Assembly (NCBI GenBank): GCA_944474755.1
Contig: OX104123.1
Location: 21,843,083 to 21,907,082, forward strand
DNA length: 64,000 nt
From: Limnoperna fortunei
Taxonomy: Eukaryota; Mollusca; Bivalvia; Mytilida; Modiolidae
Reading direction: 5' to 3'
Below, in pieces: positions 33,313 to 44,655 of the stretch (position 1 is the first letter of the stretch; each line of letters opens with the position of its first letter). The position numbers and the translations under genes were made by a program. The notes under the pieces are model-generated. The model ran no database searches. It saw only the letters and a program-made list of their open reading frames with translations, and had not been told where the DNA came from.

Positions 33313-35860
33313 ATAAATTCAAACAGTACCATGACCATGACGTCATTTCTATTTGGACCTTGAAAATTGTCAGGATTTAAAAGTAAAATTAAATTATTTA
33401 AAATTTCTGTTACTCTATAACATGGTTTGGTTCTGTTTACATAATTTATAAACAGCTTCGATGTTTTATTATGGGTAAACAGACCAAAACTATGTTGTAT
33501 TGTATAAACTGCTACAAAATTTGAACTATTCCTTAAGTAAATTGCAGAAACACATCTTTATATAAATATAGGCACATTTTTGTAATCAATATAAAAAAAT
33601 GAGCGCTTACCATGTCGGGGAAAATGCTTAAGTGTGCGAGAAAGGGAAAACTGTAAAGCACGCGGTGATTTAATTCCACACCATTTTAAGAGATGCATAA
33701 TGTTTGTTGACACGGAGTCTAATTTATTATGAACATTCTCTTGAATCACGACAGGTATCTTACAATAAAATAATATGTAGCTACACACTGTAGATAAGCA
33801 TATGACAACAACCTGATACTACATATGCTAAGCTATAATTGCGCCATGGTTCGAGTGTTAAAACACAAGTGGCCCTACGTTGTCTTGTAAATACAATCAT
33901 TATAGTTACAGACAATATATGAAGTAAGATTAAGAACAGGCGCGGATTCGAAAATAAGTGTTAGGGCACGCAGAGACTAGAGTATTTTACGAAATCTTAA
34001 ATGTTTTTATAATCAACTTTGAAAAACATTTTTATTCTAATTTGTCATATTGTTTTATAATACTTGGTCTAAGTTCAGGAGAGGGCGTTTGCCGGGTGTG
34101 CCCCTATGATCCGCCACTTCAGGCCATTTATTTACCTTATAAATAGAATTTAGTTGAATTTGACCAAGTGAAAAAGTTTTTCTTCGATTTCAAATGTATG
34201 CTTTCAAATTGAAATCCATTTACCATAATTTTATTATTTTACGCCTTTTTTATATTTAGAAACATATTCGACAGAGACATGTTTCTGATTATGTGTGACC
34301 TACAGTCACCGTTTACCTTTTCTTTACTATGTTTACGTGGTGTGACCTACAGTCACCCATATATTATAAACTGGCTGCTCTGGCAGAAATTCCAAAAATG
34401 AATAATAATGAATTGATAATAATCTAATCTATATTTTAATACACTATCGATCGATATAATAAGGTTTATAATAGATTGGAAGTGTAAACTGTCAACATTT
34501 CCCAGCAACTTACGATGCATGTACACGTGCACATTTTATTGCAGTTTATTTATAAATCGCTTGAACACTCAGATAAAATCAAAGAAATTGTTGTATTGTT
34601 GTAAGAGTTCTCAGTATGTTTAAGAATCTGAAAGGGTAGGTAGCAGAGCTGTACACCAATCAATGTTTCTTTTCGGTAATAGACTCCATCTTTTATACAG
34701 GAACTATTTTGCAGATGCTCATTTACTTGTGCGGTGCTGCGGTTTTGTATTGTGGTGACTGACAGGCACCGCTCACTTAAGCTTTTAGCTTCATGCAGTA
34801 TATCAAATTTCACTTGCACGCAACTTTTCTCTCTCTTTCCGCTTGCATGTTGAGGTAGACACACGCTTACAAATATTCAGTAATAAAAGACATTTTAAAT
34901 ACCGGTTCCCCTATTCTTTTATAAGAATGCGACACCGCCATCTGGTGAGACGCTAGGCAGCTTTGCGAACCCTCAATGTTTACTCCAAGAAAGTTTAAAT
35001 TTATACCACTCGCCCAATCTTACATAAGATGGGCATTTGGATTGAAAAATTTTGAAAAATAAATAAATCAGTATTCAGTGACTATACTCATTCTCGAATA
35101 CTGGAAAATATCGTGATCAAATCTCGGTCACGTCACTATCATAGTGACTATGTATGCCTTGCAAATTAAACAGAATACATGGGAAATGTTTCACACTAAT
35201 ACAGCCGTTAAGATTTTATAGTTTTATTGTGATTTTAGCATTTTAATATAACATTGGTACCAATATTTTAACATCGTAGTGTCAAAATTAAAATCTTCAT
35301 GCGTAATGATAAATGAATCTTTTTGCTGTATCTTCGTTGTACATTGAATGACAATAAAAAATGTGAAAGCTTTTTGTCATTACACGTATGTATTGTTAAT
35401 GCACTGCCGAAAGGTATTATAATTTTACAGACTTGGTTTTTATATTTTTACCAATTTAAAGATTAGAAAGTTTATGCGGGGCAATAAATGACATTAACCT
35501 TTTAATTTGAATTCGTCAATAGATCATCTATGGGACAGTACCGTGAGGATCATCGTGCTGCCCACGGAGTCCCCAGAATAAATGTTGATCCACCATGCAT
35601 GGTGCATATATATGCAAAGTTAGATGATCCTATCAATAATACAAGATACAAGATATTTTATTTAGCCAATCGAGGCGCCAATTTCTGAGCTACAATCAGA
35701 TATAATATAATATGGAATATATAAGAACACAATATAATAGTGATTACAGTGAATAATTATTGTTATAAACTAAAGATAAACCTAGAAATTAATAAATACT
35801 GAGATATGAACTCGAAAGTAAACTTTAAAAGGGGGGGGGGGGAACGGACGCTGGGGTATG
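33313..35860. other. Mostly non-coding stretch
   Basis: Apart from the small element at 33937-34125, no gene is supported. The phrase TGTGACCTACAGTCACC occurs twice (34293, 34339). A 104-codon minus frame at 34550-34864 has no recognised domain. A G12 homopolymer sits at 35831-35842. Confidence 0.35.
33937..34125. mobile_element. Small MITE, (C)AGGCGCGGATTC / GATCCGCCACTT ends
   Basis: ACAGGCGCGGATTCG at the left and GATCCGCCACTTCAG at the right are imperfect inverted repeats around about 190 bp of AT-rich sequence. The GGATCCGCC termini suggest a hAT-type non-autonomous element; target duplications are not clear. Confidence 0.4.
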
Positions 35861-36775
35861 TCAATAGTTCTCTCTAAACTTTGTTGAGGCGAACTACAAA
35901 CAAATTATGTGTCTCAAATAAATATTTTCAAAATGTAAGATATTATTGTATAATTTACTTTGGTCGGTGGGGGCTACAGGGTCTACGCTGGGGCTATGTG
36001 TCAATGCAGTTACCTGATGTGATATTTGGCACAACTGTCGACTTTCAATGCGTCTGCTTGTTACGTTACTCACCTCTTGTGGCGGGAAAACTCGTGACTC
36101 TCGGTCTTCTGCACTCGAACGACAACGACTGGTCTCTGGAACACCCACGAGATGCCCCGGACAAAAAATCGGGTCTGAACAATTACCCATAAACGAAGAG
36201 GTGCCCCAGAAAATAACCCACGTTGTATTGGGTTGTATTGGGTACGCTGTCTGTCCTTGCTACCTCACACCCATGGTGCCTCCTAATTTATGATTATTTC
36301 CCTGTTCTCGGCAGGCATGCGGGAGAGGACCATATCATGACCCGCCAATAAGCTAGGGTCGCCTCACATTTCATTGGGGGGGGGGCAGGGTGAGATACCC
36401 TGTCGCCCTCGAAAATCTTTCAGGCCTCCGGAATGTGTCCGTGTTTACTTGCCAATTCCACCAGGTCTGTAGTAATTCCTTTGTCTCCATAGAAAACTGT
36501 GCTCTGCAGGGGACAGCCTATCTCCCGCTGGAATTTCCGGGATTTCAGTTGGGCCTCACTTTGCTTGTCCGTCAGCAGACCTGGCAAGTGTTTGCACACC
36601 ACGTGCTGACGCAGCTACCTGGTGCTAAGCCTGCACCCTGGAATTAGGCATGGAGAACTGTCCTGGTTGCAAACGCCAAGACGCAACCTGCAATACCGGA
36701 GCAGGGCCTTTGAGAACCACCTGCTCTAGTCTGTAGGGGATTGACTTTTCCTGCCTCAAGGTCTGTGCCTGGGTC
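35861..36775. other. GC-richer patch of unknown origin
   Basis: Distinctly less AT-rich than its surroundings, with open frames on both strands (for example 35881-36192 +, 36420-36602 -). I recognise no domain. It directly follows, on the minus strand, the RT end of the DIRS-like remnant and could be part of that or another element. A G-run lies near 36378-36386. Confidence 0.3.
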
Positions 36776-36799
36776 GTAATCTTCTAGAACTTGAAATTT

Positions 36800-37221
36800 C
36801 TGTTTAAACAATTCCTAATTTTTAACAATTTTTCAACCGGCAACCTATTTTAATTTAATAAACTTCGATACCATAGATGATCAATGAAGTTGTGGGAAAA
36901 TATTTTTTCTTCTTTAATTGGTACTCCTAAGGACTGGGAAAGTTCTTTTTCAGGAACAACAAATAAAAAGTCATCAATTATATAATCCACTATATAGCAC
37001 ACTGAGAATTTTTGTTAATTTTGCAACTGCTTCTTGCACCCATGGACAAAATTGATCATAATAAAAAAAACATTAGTCAAAGTAAAACATAATAGATCAT
37101 AGTCTGATGGATAGACAATTATCATTGTACATGTGTCTTTAATATCAAATTTAATTAACAAATAGTTCCTACCAAAATGATGGTGAAATAACCAATTCGC
37201 AGGCATGATAAATATTATCAT
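36800..37221 (-). pseudogene. DIRS-like reverse transcriptase fragment
   Basis: LLIKFDIKDTC (motif A, with Asp) is followed by YPSDYDLLCF, the 'AFR.ipi.p.d..lLgf'-type stretch of DIRS RTs. Past a stop come YIIDDFLFVVPEKEL (motif C, YxDD type) and SQSLGVPIKEEKIF and LPVEKLLKI, the 'lGiPia.eKt...lP..Kl' order of DIRS elements. At least two stops interrupt it. Confidence 0.6.
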
Positions 37222-38056
37222 ACTTCACTGCAGAATTCTCTGGGGAGGAATAAAGGAGTTTATTGATTGCCCTTTGGGAAATGAAAGATCATGAATCAAT
37301 CTGAATTTTCCTCGGACATTTTAGGTACTAGCATAAAAGGTTAACACACTAAATTAGAAAATGGGTTTTTTTTTAAATTTAAACTCGAAAGTAAAACCAT
37401 AGATCAATACATTTTAAAACATACTATTGAAACTTTTCAATTCTTTATATAATTCCTTAGGATTTATTGGGCTTCGTGATTGACGGGATGGATCTAGTCT
37501 TTTCTTCTAGAGAAACGTTTGCTAATGGGTGTGGCCCTCTGCAATATTTTAAAGACTTGTTGAAAGGAGCCGTTTTTTTATAGCTACATCTGTATTAGTT
37601 GTTGTATATATGATAGTTCCATGTCCTTGACCATGACAGGACTGGTTCTGTCGTTTGCCATGTTTATAATTAACATGCCCTTTATTGTGTTGTACCTGTT
37701 TATATACATAGCTTTTCTATAAATATCATCAATGACCACTTGCCATGGATGTTGATGTTCTTTCTCTAACGTACGTAAAATTTTATATAAAACAAGAAAG
37801 CATCTAGACCTCTCAAGTTATGTATTTCTTTAATAATACTAATGTATTTTAGCATAAAAGGGTGCTTGTTCATGGAATCTTTGCATACAAATTGCCATCA
37901 GTGCGATCATAATTCCAAATTCTTTAATTTCAAGTGTGATTCAAAGGAAATAGCTGTAGTTAAAACTGTTGTTGGCCTTTGTTCACATGTAAACTTATTT
38001 TCAATCCTACCTTGTGGTATAGAACCCATAATAGTGTTAACTAATGAATCTATTCA

Positions 38057-38677
38057 CAGACTTGCCTACCCCTTCCAGGCAAAAATAGTAAGGCACTCCC
38101 AAAAATAGTAATTTGAGGTGAAAAATAGTAAAGCTTATATTGAGTGTTAAAAAGCTTGTAATATCTTGTAGAAAATGCATATATTTGTTGTCTTTCATTT
38201 AAAACAAATACTAATCTAATGAACGCATCAAATTCAATGTGTTGACTAATGGTTTCAAGCTGAAAATTTTACACTTGTCACTCAAGCTTCAATTTAAACA
38301 CAAAATTTCAAAGAACAAAACATCAACAGGAAAGTTAGCATATGTTCACAATGTAGTTTGGCATTTCTTTATGCAGTTACAGATTTAATGATTTTGAAAA
38401 TGCCCATTTGAGTTCTTCTTTCTTTTTATTTTTGGCAGGAATTTCATGTTCATTCTCATCTAAACCTTGCTTTCGTTTTGACATTTTCTGAAGGAGATGA
38501 CTCTGGAAGCGGAAATGGCAATGTAAAGATAATACACAGAGTCAAAAATAACGGGAAAGAAATGAAAAAAAAATAGATTTTTGAAAAATCGTTAAGAATG
38601 TAGTAAAAATCGTAATGGCGAAATATGGCCTTAAAAAGCGGAGCCTTACGCCAAAATCCCAATGGTAGGCAAGTCTG
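38057..38677. mobile_element. hAT-like MITE inside DIRS remnant
   Basis: The ends CAGACTTGCCTACC and GGTAGGCAAGTCTG are perfect 14-bp inverted repeats starting with CAG. The flanks TATTCA (38051-38056) and TATTCG (38678-38683) look like a short target duplication with one mismatch, shorter than the usual 8 bp of hAT. 621 bp, no transposase frame. It interrupts the gag-like region. Confidence 0.7.
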
Positions 38678-38704
38678 TATTCGACTAGTTGTTGCTTGAA
38701 TACA

Positions 38705-39110
38705 TGTAGGTTGACATGGTATTGTCTGATGGGCCTCGTAAAAGGCGACTAAATAGCGCCCAGTACCCTGACCGGCGTGTCAGGTCGGTTTGCCAAAAGA
38801 CCGACTGGGATGTGTGCCCCAGGTGGTTGAATGAGGTACCCCTGGCAAGCTGGGGTTGTCAGGCCATAATACGGAAAACCTGACCGCAAACCATATTAGT
38901 GCAACGATCCCGCTACAGGAGGCTAAATTGCCCGACCCTATCCATCCTCCCATTTGCCAGTGGCAATCTAAAATCCGTTACCCCCTATTTTTCCTTGTGT
39001 CCCATCCCATTTTCATTCATCATCATTTCATGTTCATTTTATCATCCATTTCATGTTCATCGCCTGAATATAGCTGAAATATTGCTGTTCGGGCGTTAAA
39101 TCAATCAATC
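38705..39110 (+). mobile_element. SINE-A variant inserted in DIRS remnant
   Basis: The central and 3' parts match SINE-A: GGTTGTCAGGCCATAATACG, CCTGACCGCAAACC, GCTAAATTGCCCG, CCAGTGGCAATC, and the tail CGCCTGAATATAGCTGAAAT ... GGGCGTTAAATCAATCAATC ending at 39110. The head (TGGTATTGTCTGATGGGCCT, CCGACTGGGATGTG) differs from the copies at 15107 and 19309, so it is longer or of another subfamily. TCATGTTCAT phrases repeat near 39020-39060. Confidence 0.7.
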
Positions 39111-39480
39111 TGGATTTGATATAGATGACATATACATTGGTAATGTGTTTGTGATTGAATTGTCCACTTGTTCGAGGATTAAAACTAGCATCTGGAATTG
39201 GAGCAGATTGTGTATCGATATTGTGCGTTACTGTTCTGTATAAACTCGGTATATGTGGTAAAACTGGCTGAGCGTTCAATGGTATGAAATAGTTTTGCCT
39301 GTTTGAGGCCTTGTAAGTGCACTAGCCAGTCTTCAATAATAAATTTGCGGTGTTGCTGGCCCTACATCAGATGGCATCTAAACAAAATTCCTATATTTGG
39401 ATTCCACGTAGGACTGCATCACTATATTCGTCATTATTTTGACCCTTAAGACTTTTAGCAACATTGACAGTTGAGGCTTG

Positions 39481-41298
39481 TTTTGCAAATTTAGACTTCC
39501 GTTGTCTCACTGGTCGGTATCTGACTTGACGCTTGTCTTTCAGTGGGCCCCATCTTTCATCAACACAAACAAATGGTTAATGGTAGACACGGAGATTATA
39601 AGCATGTACACCTGTAATATTTTCACAAACTTTCTTCGTTTAAATGCACACCGTCATTATAGAAATGTGATGTGAGAATTCCAAAAACCTCTATGTTTGC
39701 AGAAAATTATGCCTTAGATATTGTTCAAAACTAGCAGTTTATTTAATAATTTGTTGCAAATAATAACTTTGTCATTTTACTTATGACCCATAACATTAGG
39801 ACTGCGCAAGAGTAATCGTCATACAATAACCAACGGAATTCCAACGCCTTAATGAAAATAAATTGCAAAAGATAATAAATTGTTAACTCTTTCTTCAGGA
39901 TCCCAAACACTCAATTTATTCCTCAGATTTTTAAATTCACAATTGAGGAGGGGTACTATGAACATTGTACCGATTTGCGCTTTCATGTATAAAACGTGGT
40001 ATTGTCAACCCTCCTTGACATTGGAAAGACAATTGAAAGACCTCGGGATTAAGTATCAAGTTCCATATATAAGCGCTGTGGTTAGTAAGGTCACGTAAAC
40101 GACGAATAAAAATAACAGAAACGATGGCCGCTACCATTATGTTTGCAAACACTGCACATGCTCACTGTTTAAAGAATAATTACGCCCGACTCTTCGGCAA
40201 ACGTGAAAGTAAACAAAGTAAAGTTGTTAAAGTGTACTCACTTTCACGGATATAACTTCTAAGCAATTCCGAAGCTTTTTTATCGAAATATAATCCATTC
40301 AAATAGACAAAATATTTAAAATAAATTTCGGTTTCATAAAAGTTTCTTCGTCTTGTTTAATCTTGTTGATCGTATGTCAAAAATTCTCAATTGAATTTTT
40401 CTTGATGTTATGAATGTCATTCGCAATGAAATTTATTCATGCAGATATTCATGATGTTCTGCCCACATCGGATTCCATCAACAGAGATAATGCTCCCAAA
40501 ATCCACAGGTGCGAGACAAATTACAGCTCATGCGTGGATCTCAGGTGAAATAACAATATTGGTCAATAGAAATGGGCTCACTTCAAAAATATAAATTATT
40601 ATTATCTTGATCTATTGCATGTACAATGCTTACTCGGTACTAGTCGTTAACGAAACAGCAGACAAAAAACAATAAAGTGGACATTCAAGCATATTTTTAA
40701 AATCAAAGTATGTCTCGTACTCATATATAAACAGGTCGAAAACGTTTGAAAAAATACAGGTTATTCTTGCTTTGCCACCGTTGTTAGGCCAACAGAAAAA
40801 CCTATTTTCCTCAGCTAAACAGGAATTGTGTAAGAATAATACCAAAAAAAAAATCTCAAATGATCAATAAGTATCGTGCTTTCCGTTTCCAACGAACGCA
40901 AGTTCTGTCCTGATGTAGGTATCTCCTATCTGCTTTACACTTGCTGTTGTCGTGTTGGATGATTACACTGTGACACTCTTCTCCAAAAAACTCCATAATG
41001 ATCTCTGAGATTTTGACAGATAACAAATTTCAAAAGCAGGTCACTATAAAAAAATAGTCCTAAACGTGCAAGTATCAAAGTGCCTCTGAATCAATCAGCT
41101 GCTCAAAAAAAATGCAAGTGACGAAAGTACGGTTCAGTGTCTTTCTTGCATTCGGATAATGTTGTATAAATGCTTGTTCATCTGCTATATGATGACATTT
41201 CGCAGGTTGTCAGTTCCACTCATTTGTTACAGGAAATTTAAAAGTTAAAGGTAATTCGAGGTGATGCTAAAACACCGATTTTGAAAGTTGCTTTTAAG
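39481..41298. other. Non-coding stretch
   Basis: No supported gene or element. Short open frames near 39880-40150 lack domains. Confidence 0.4.
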
Positions 41299-41500
41299 AA
41301 TCTTCAGCAATTTTTTTCATGGCGTCCAGTTTTTGTAGGGGAGACAGCCAGAGAAAACACCCAAGCTTCTGTAGGAAAGCTGGCAGTACTTGCCAATTAA
41401 GATTGGAGTCGAGTGCATCCTGTTTGCATTGAGAATCGAACCCGCAATCTCGGTTGACAGACCACGTAATTAATAGTAGACGAACGTGAGGCCCGATTGA
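41299..41500 (-). mobile_element. tRNA-derived SINE (SINE-B)
   Basis: On the minus strand: GGGCCTCACGTTCGTCTACT head, GTGGTCTGTCAACCGAGATT, GCGGGTTCGATTCTC (clear B box), ATGCACTCGACTCC, then the 3' end CTGGACGCCATGAAAAAAAT then TGCTGAAG. Matches 29578-29965. The A-box region is mutated, so it is unlikely to be transcribed. Confidence 0.7.
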
Positions 41501-41504
41501 TTGC

Positions 41505-42300
41505 AGTTTATTATCTCATAAAGACCATATAAATTAAATAAAAACTAGATTACAGGTATTGGCGTATTTGACCGCAGCTGTATTATTAATTATATAACTA
41601 CATTGCATATTTATAAACGAAATAAGTTCACAATTTTATTGCCACAGATCATGACAACTAAACGAATTAAATGTTCAAATTTATAATTTGGTTACCTCAG
41701 AATATGGCAACCACAAGTTAATTGGAAAAATAACTAGATAACTAAATAGATTATTTCACCGTGTCTATCACAGGTGTAACACGTTTATAAATGTTTGACT
41801 GTGGGTAACACTAATCAAGGGGAGTTAGGATGGGATCAAAATTTTTGACTTCTTTCTCGGCGGAAATGCTGGTTTAAAAGGGCGGAAATTCTCAATTTGT
41901 TCAACCAAGAACCACAAATTTACGATTAAATGTACAAAGCAGTACAACAGCCAAGACGATAAATTAATTTAGGTATCAAAACGCAAGTTCTATTATCTCA
42001 TAAAGGCCATATTAATCAAATCAAAACTAGATTAAAGGTATAGGCGTATTTGGCCGCAGCTGTATTATTAATTATATCTATATTGTATATTTATAAACAA
42101 AAGTTGACAATTTTGTTGCCACACATCATGACAACTAAACGAATTAAATGTTCAAATTTATAATTTGGTTACCTCCGATTATGGCAACAACAAGTTAAAA
42201 GGAAAAAAATAATTTGATTAGATAACTTAATAGATAATTTCACCGTGGGTAACACACGTATAAATGCTTGACTGTGGGTAAAACAAGTCAAGTACTTTTA
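41505..42300 (-). repeat. Pair of ~300-bp direct repeats downstream of DIRS-like element
   Basis: Units at about 41505-41818 and 41987-42300 share TTATTATCTCATAAA, GGCCGCAGCTGTATTATTAA (GACCGC.. in the first), AATTAAATGTTCAAATTTAT, GGTTACCTC and CTGTGGGTAA in the same order, with small indels, separated by about 170 bp. Lying just after the coding region of the minus-strand DIRS-like element, they fit the B1-A2-B2 split direct repeats of PAT/Ngaro-type elements. A simple local duplication is the alternative; I did not find a matching A1 copy at the other end. Confidence 0.6.
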
Positions 42301-42578
42301 TGCAAAGACAACCTCCATTATATGGGGGTTCGCTGACGGCCAATACCACTATTGCCATGTCAATGCTTCCTTACACACTCAGTTCATATGTATCACTAAA
42401 AAGCCCTTCTTTATAACTCAATCCTCTCGAGTAAATCGAGAGTAGTTGCAATGTTCAGTTTCATGTAACTGCGTAAATGTAATGTTCTACCAATACAAAC
42501 GATTAGCAAATTCAAGGAATATTGTTCTAATAGAAAAGTAGTTCTGAATGAAAAACTCGATTGCACCCTGGTTAGTAT

Positions 42579-43060
42579 TTAATAGGATTTCAGTACCCAA
42601 ATCGGTAAGGTGTACCCATTTTCTTTAATGAATACGCTATTGGGATGTATATCTGGATAGCGAATATAAAAACCTCTATTGGCAAGAATCCAAGAGGCAA
42701 TAGCATTGTTTATCCTATGTCGACAATCTTTTATAGCTTTAACGTTAGTTGAATACCTCCAGAGTGATCGGGGCAAAATCTTGAGACCAAATCAATACAG
42801 TATTGGGAAGCATTTGTTGAACCCAAAATTAAAAAGTTTTTAGTAAGGTAACGCAGATAGCCAATGCTAGAATACCCGATATCGTTACCTCCCAAATAAA
42901 TGATCAACATATTTGGTGGGTCCACAAATTTCATCATAATTCCAGCTTGTTGCTTTAAGGACTTTACAGACATACCGCTTTTGCCCTGCCTCCATATAGA
43001 GACCCCCATTCTAGACAATCCTAAATTGACACCACAAGGTAGCGATGAATACGTTTTTAA
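42579..43060 (-). pseudogene. SGNH/GDSL-like module of DIRS-like element
   Basis: Frame 42731-43060 reads PCGVNLGLSRMGVSIWRQGK, SGMSVKSLKQQ and PPNMLIIYLGGNDIGYSS; GGND corresponds to block III of SGNH hydrolases. A shift near 42775 leads to PRSLWRYSTNVKAI, RHRINNAIASWI and RYPDIHPNSVFIKENGYTLP, where a D-x-x-H block V would be expected but is degraded. Similar modules are, to my knowledge, found beside tyrosine recombinases in other animal DIRS-like elements. The substrate is unknown and the copy is dead. Confidence 0.55.
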
Positions 43061-43194
43061 TTATGGAGGAGTCAACGACCCATACTTAAGTTACACGTAA
43101 ATGTGAAACAAAATTATCAGTGAGTACAATATTACTTAAGTTGCATGTTATACATGTAGTTGGTTTAAAATTTAAATTCTTATGTAACGTTTAT

Positions 43195-43960
43195 AAGTAT
43201 TCCATCTTTCCATTTCCATAATTCTTTCATCCGAAACACACTCCACAGAACAAGTTGTAGTTGCCCAGATTCTAAATGAATGAGTCGAATACAAAGTTGG
43301 ATTTAAGCCTAGAAATGCCAATGATTTTTGAGAACAGCAGAACTTTGATAACGGGTCAATGGTTTCCCATCATAATGACAATATAATGGGCCTTGCAAGG
43401 CTGGACGAAGTAACAAAAATTTTGTAACAAATTTACCCCACAGGTGAGCTTGTCCTGTTGAGATTGTACACTGATTTTTCACCTACTCTTAGCATAGCAA
43501 AAAAACACATGGAAAACAGAGATGAAAATAATTTAACTTCATGAAGGGAACTACAAATATATGGCAAAGAAACAATAATTTGCTTCAGTAAATCTCTTGA
43601 AATGGGTAACCTACTATCAAAACTTATAGCAGGAAACCTTTTATACCACTCTAACATTTTCTTAATTACAAGTGTTATCTTCAAAATTATTTATCTCAAT
43701 TAAGAAATCGCACTTAAGTAACAACTAACCGTTGAATGTGTTAAACCGTTAAGAAACAAGTGACCAATGAAACACATTGAGTCATAAATTGGTACACTCC
43801 AATTAGTTTGAAAACCTGATTCTTTGCGAAACTAATTAAGCACATGCACACTTTTAGTATAAGAATAAAGAGTGATTTTGGACACTGAATTATGCAACAA
43901 CTGTTGAATCACAGGTTGGAAATGCGCGATAGAAATTCCCTGGAATTTGAGCTGGGCATC
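43195..43960 (-). pseudogene. Tyrosine recombinase of DIRS-like element
   Basis: From about 43960 the minus strand reads GISSRDAQLKFQGISIAHFQ, a DNA-binding core-type region, then (43433-43684) MLEWYKRFPAISFDSRLPIS and SLFSMCFFAMLRVGE, whose Arg is the first catalytic residue. After a stop come GLNPTLYSTHSFRIWATTT, the H-x-x-R box, and MERWNTYKRYI with the candidate nucleophile Tyr (near 43195-43220). This R...HxxR...Y series defines tyrosine recombinases. Several stops and one shift interrupt it. Confidence 0.7.
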
Positions 43961-43999
43961 TCTGCTTGAGATGCCAAGGACCTGAACCTCCGTTTCTGA

Positions 44000-44290
44000 A
44001 AACAAGACAAGGAATCTGAAATTTCATTCCTTTACCCCTCAATAAAAACAGTTTTAAATTTAATATTCTTCCCCCATTGTGAGCAAAACTTTCATAAGTT
44101 TGTCCTTGGATGTTATTTTGTTTACAATCTGAACTACGGCCTGATTGTCCGTATAGAATTTAACTTTCTTTTGCTGCAAGCCCTGATACCAATAAACAGG
44201 GCCAAAATTTTCGGAACTAATTCTAAACATGACATGTTTCTAAGGTAGGACATATGTTGCCAATTAAACGGCCATTTAAATTGTACCCAT
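44000..44290 (-). pseudogene. DIRS-like RNase H C-terminal part
   Basis: Left of the SINE the frame resumes with WEWVQFKWP, a CLELVP strand (Glu of RNase H) and, after a one-base shift, a FYTDNQAVVQIVNKITSKD stretch containing the next Asp. Thus the SINE split the RNase H domain between its first and second acidic residues. Stops follow. Confidence 0.6.
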
Positions 44291-44655
44291 TCCCAGAGAG
44301 CACCCCAGCGCGTCCCCGTGTGGTGGATAAGGGAGACCCTCTCGTATTGGGGGGGGGGGTGGATTGTCAGGTCATAATACGGAAAGCCTGACCGCGGACC
44401 GTAGTGGGTAACGTGTTTGGAGATTGCCACGCTCCTTGCACGATAAAGACCCCTTTTGTAGATTTCAAAAAAGAGATTGCTAAATTTTCCGCCCCTACCC
44501 AAAACGCCATACTTTTCCTGTGGCAGTCAAAGTTGTATTCACAGTAACCTATTCCACCCCAATTTTCCGTTGATTTATTATATTGTTCCCGTCCTGAATA
44601 TAGCTGAAATACTGCTCGCTGGACGTTAAGCAGACATCCAATCAATCAATTAATC
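44290..44655 (+). mobile_element. SINE-A inserted in DIRS-like RNase H
   Basis: CAGCGCGTCCCCGTGTGGTG at the start (head truncated compared with 15107), GGATTGTCAGGTCATAATAC, CTGACCGCGGACCGTAGTGG, TGCACGATAAAGACCCC, and the tail CGTCCTGAATATAGCTGAAA ... CTGGACGTTAAGCAGACATC then CAATCAATCAATT ending near 44651. Non-coding. The conserved sequence indicates insertion later than the DIRS element's decay. Confidence 0.8.

Larger units (their letters stand above)
36776..39480 (-). mobile_element. DIRS-like retroelement remnant with nested insertions
   Basis: Reading the minus strand from 39480: a gag-like region (39110-39480: KFAKQASTVNVAKSLKG, FIPLNAQPVLPHIPSLYR), a SINE-A insertion (38705-39110), a short piece, a hAT-like MITE (38057-38677), the rest of the gag-like region (37440-38050: HPFMLKYISIIKEIHNLRG), then RT motifs (36800-37220: LIKFDIKDTC..IVYPSDYDLL, FVHGCKKQ, and a YIIDDFLF box near 36980). 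Stops and frameshifts are frequent. RNase H and recombinase parts are not seen here. RT motifs follow the DIRS/Ngaro style; this is inference from motif resemblance. Confidence 0.6.

Noticed and set aside
34550..34864. 104-codon minus frame
   Set aside because: No recognised domain, no splice or family support; could be chance in AT-rich DNA.
36420..36602. 60-codon minus frame in the GC-richer patch
   Set aside because: Reads plausibly but matches no family I know, and an overlapping + frame (36390-36647) is equally open.
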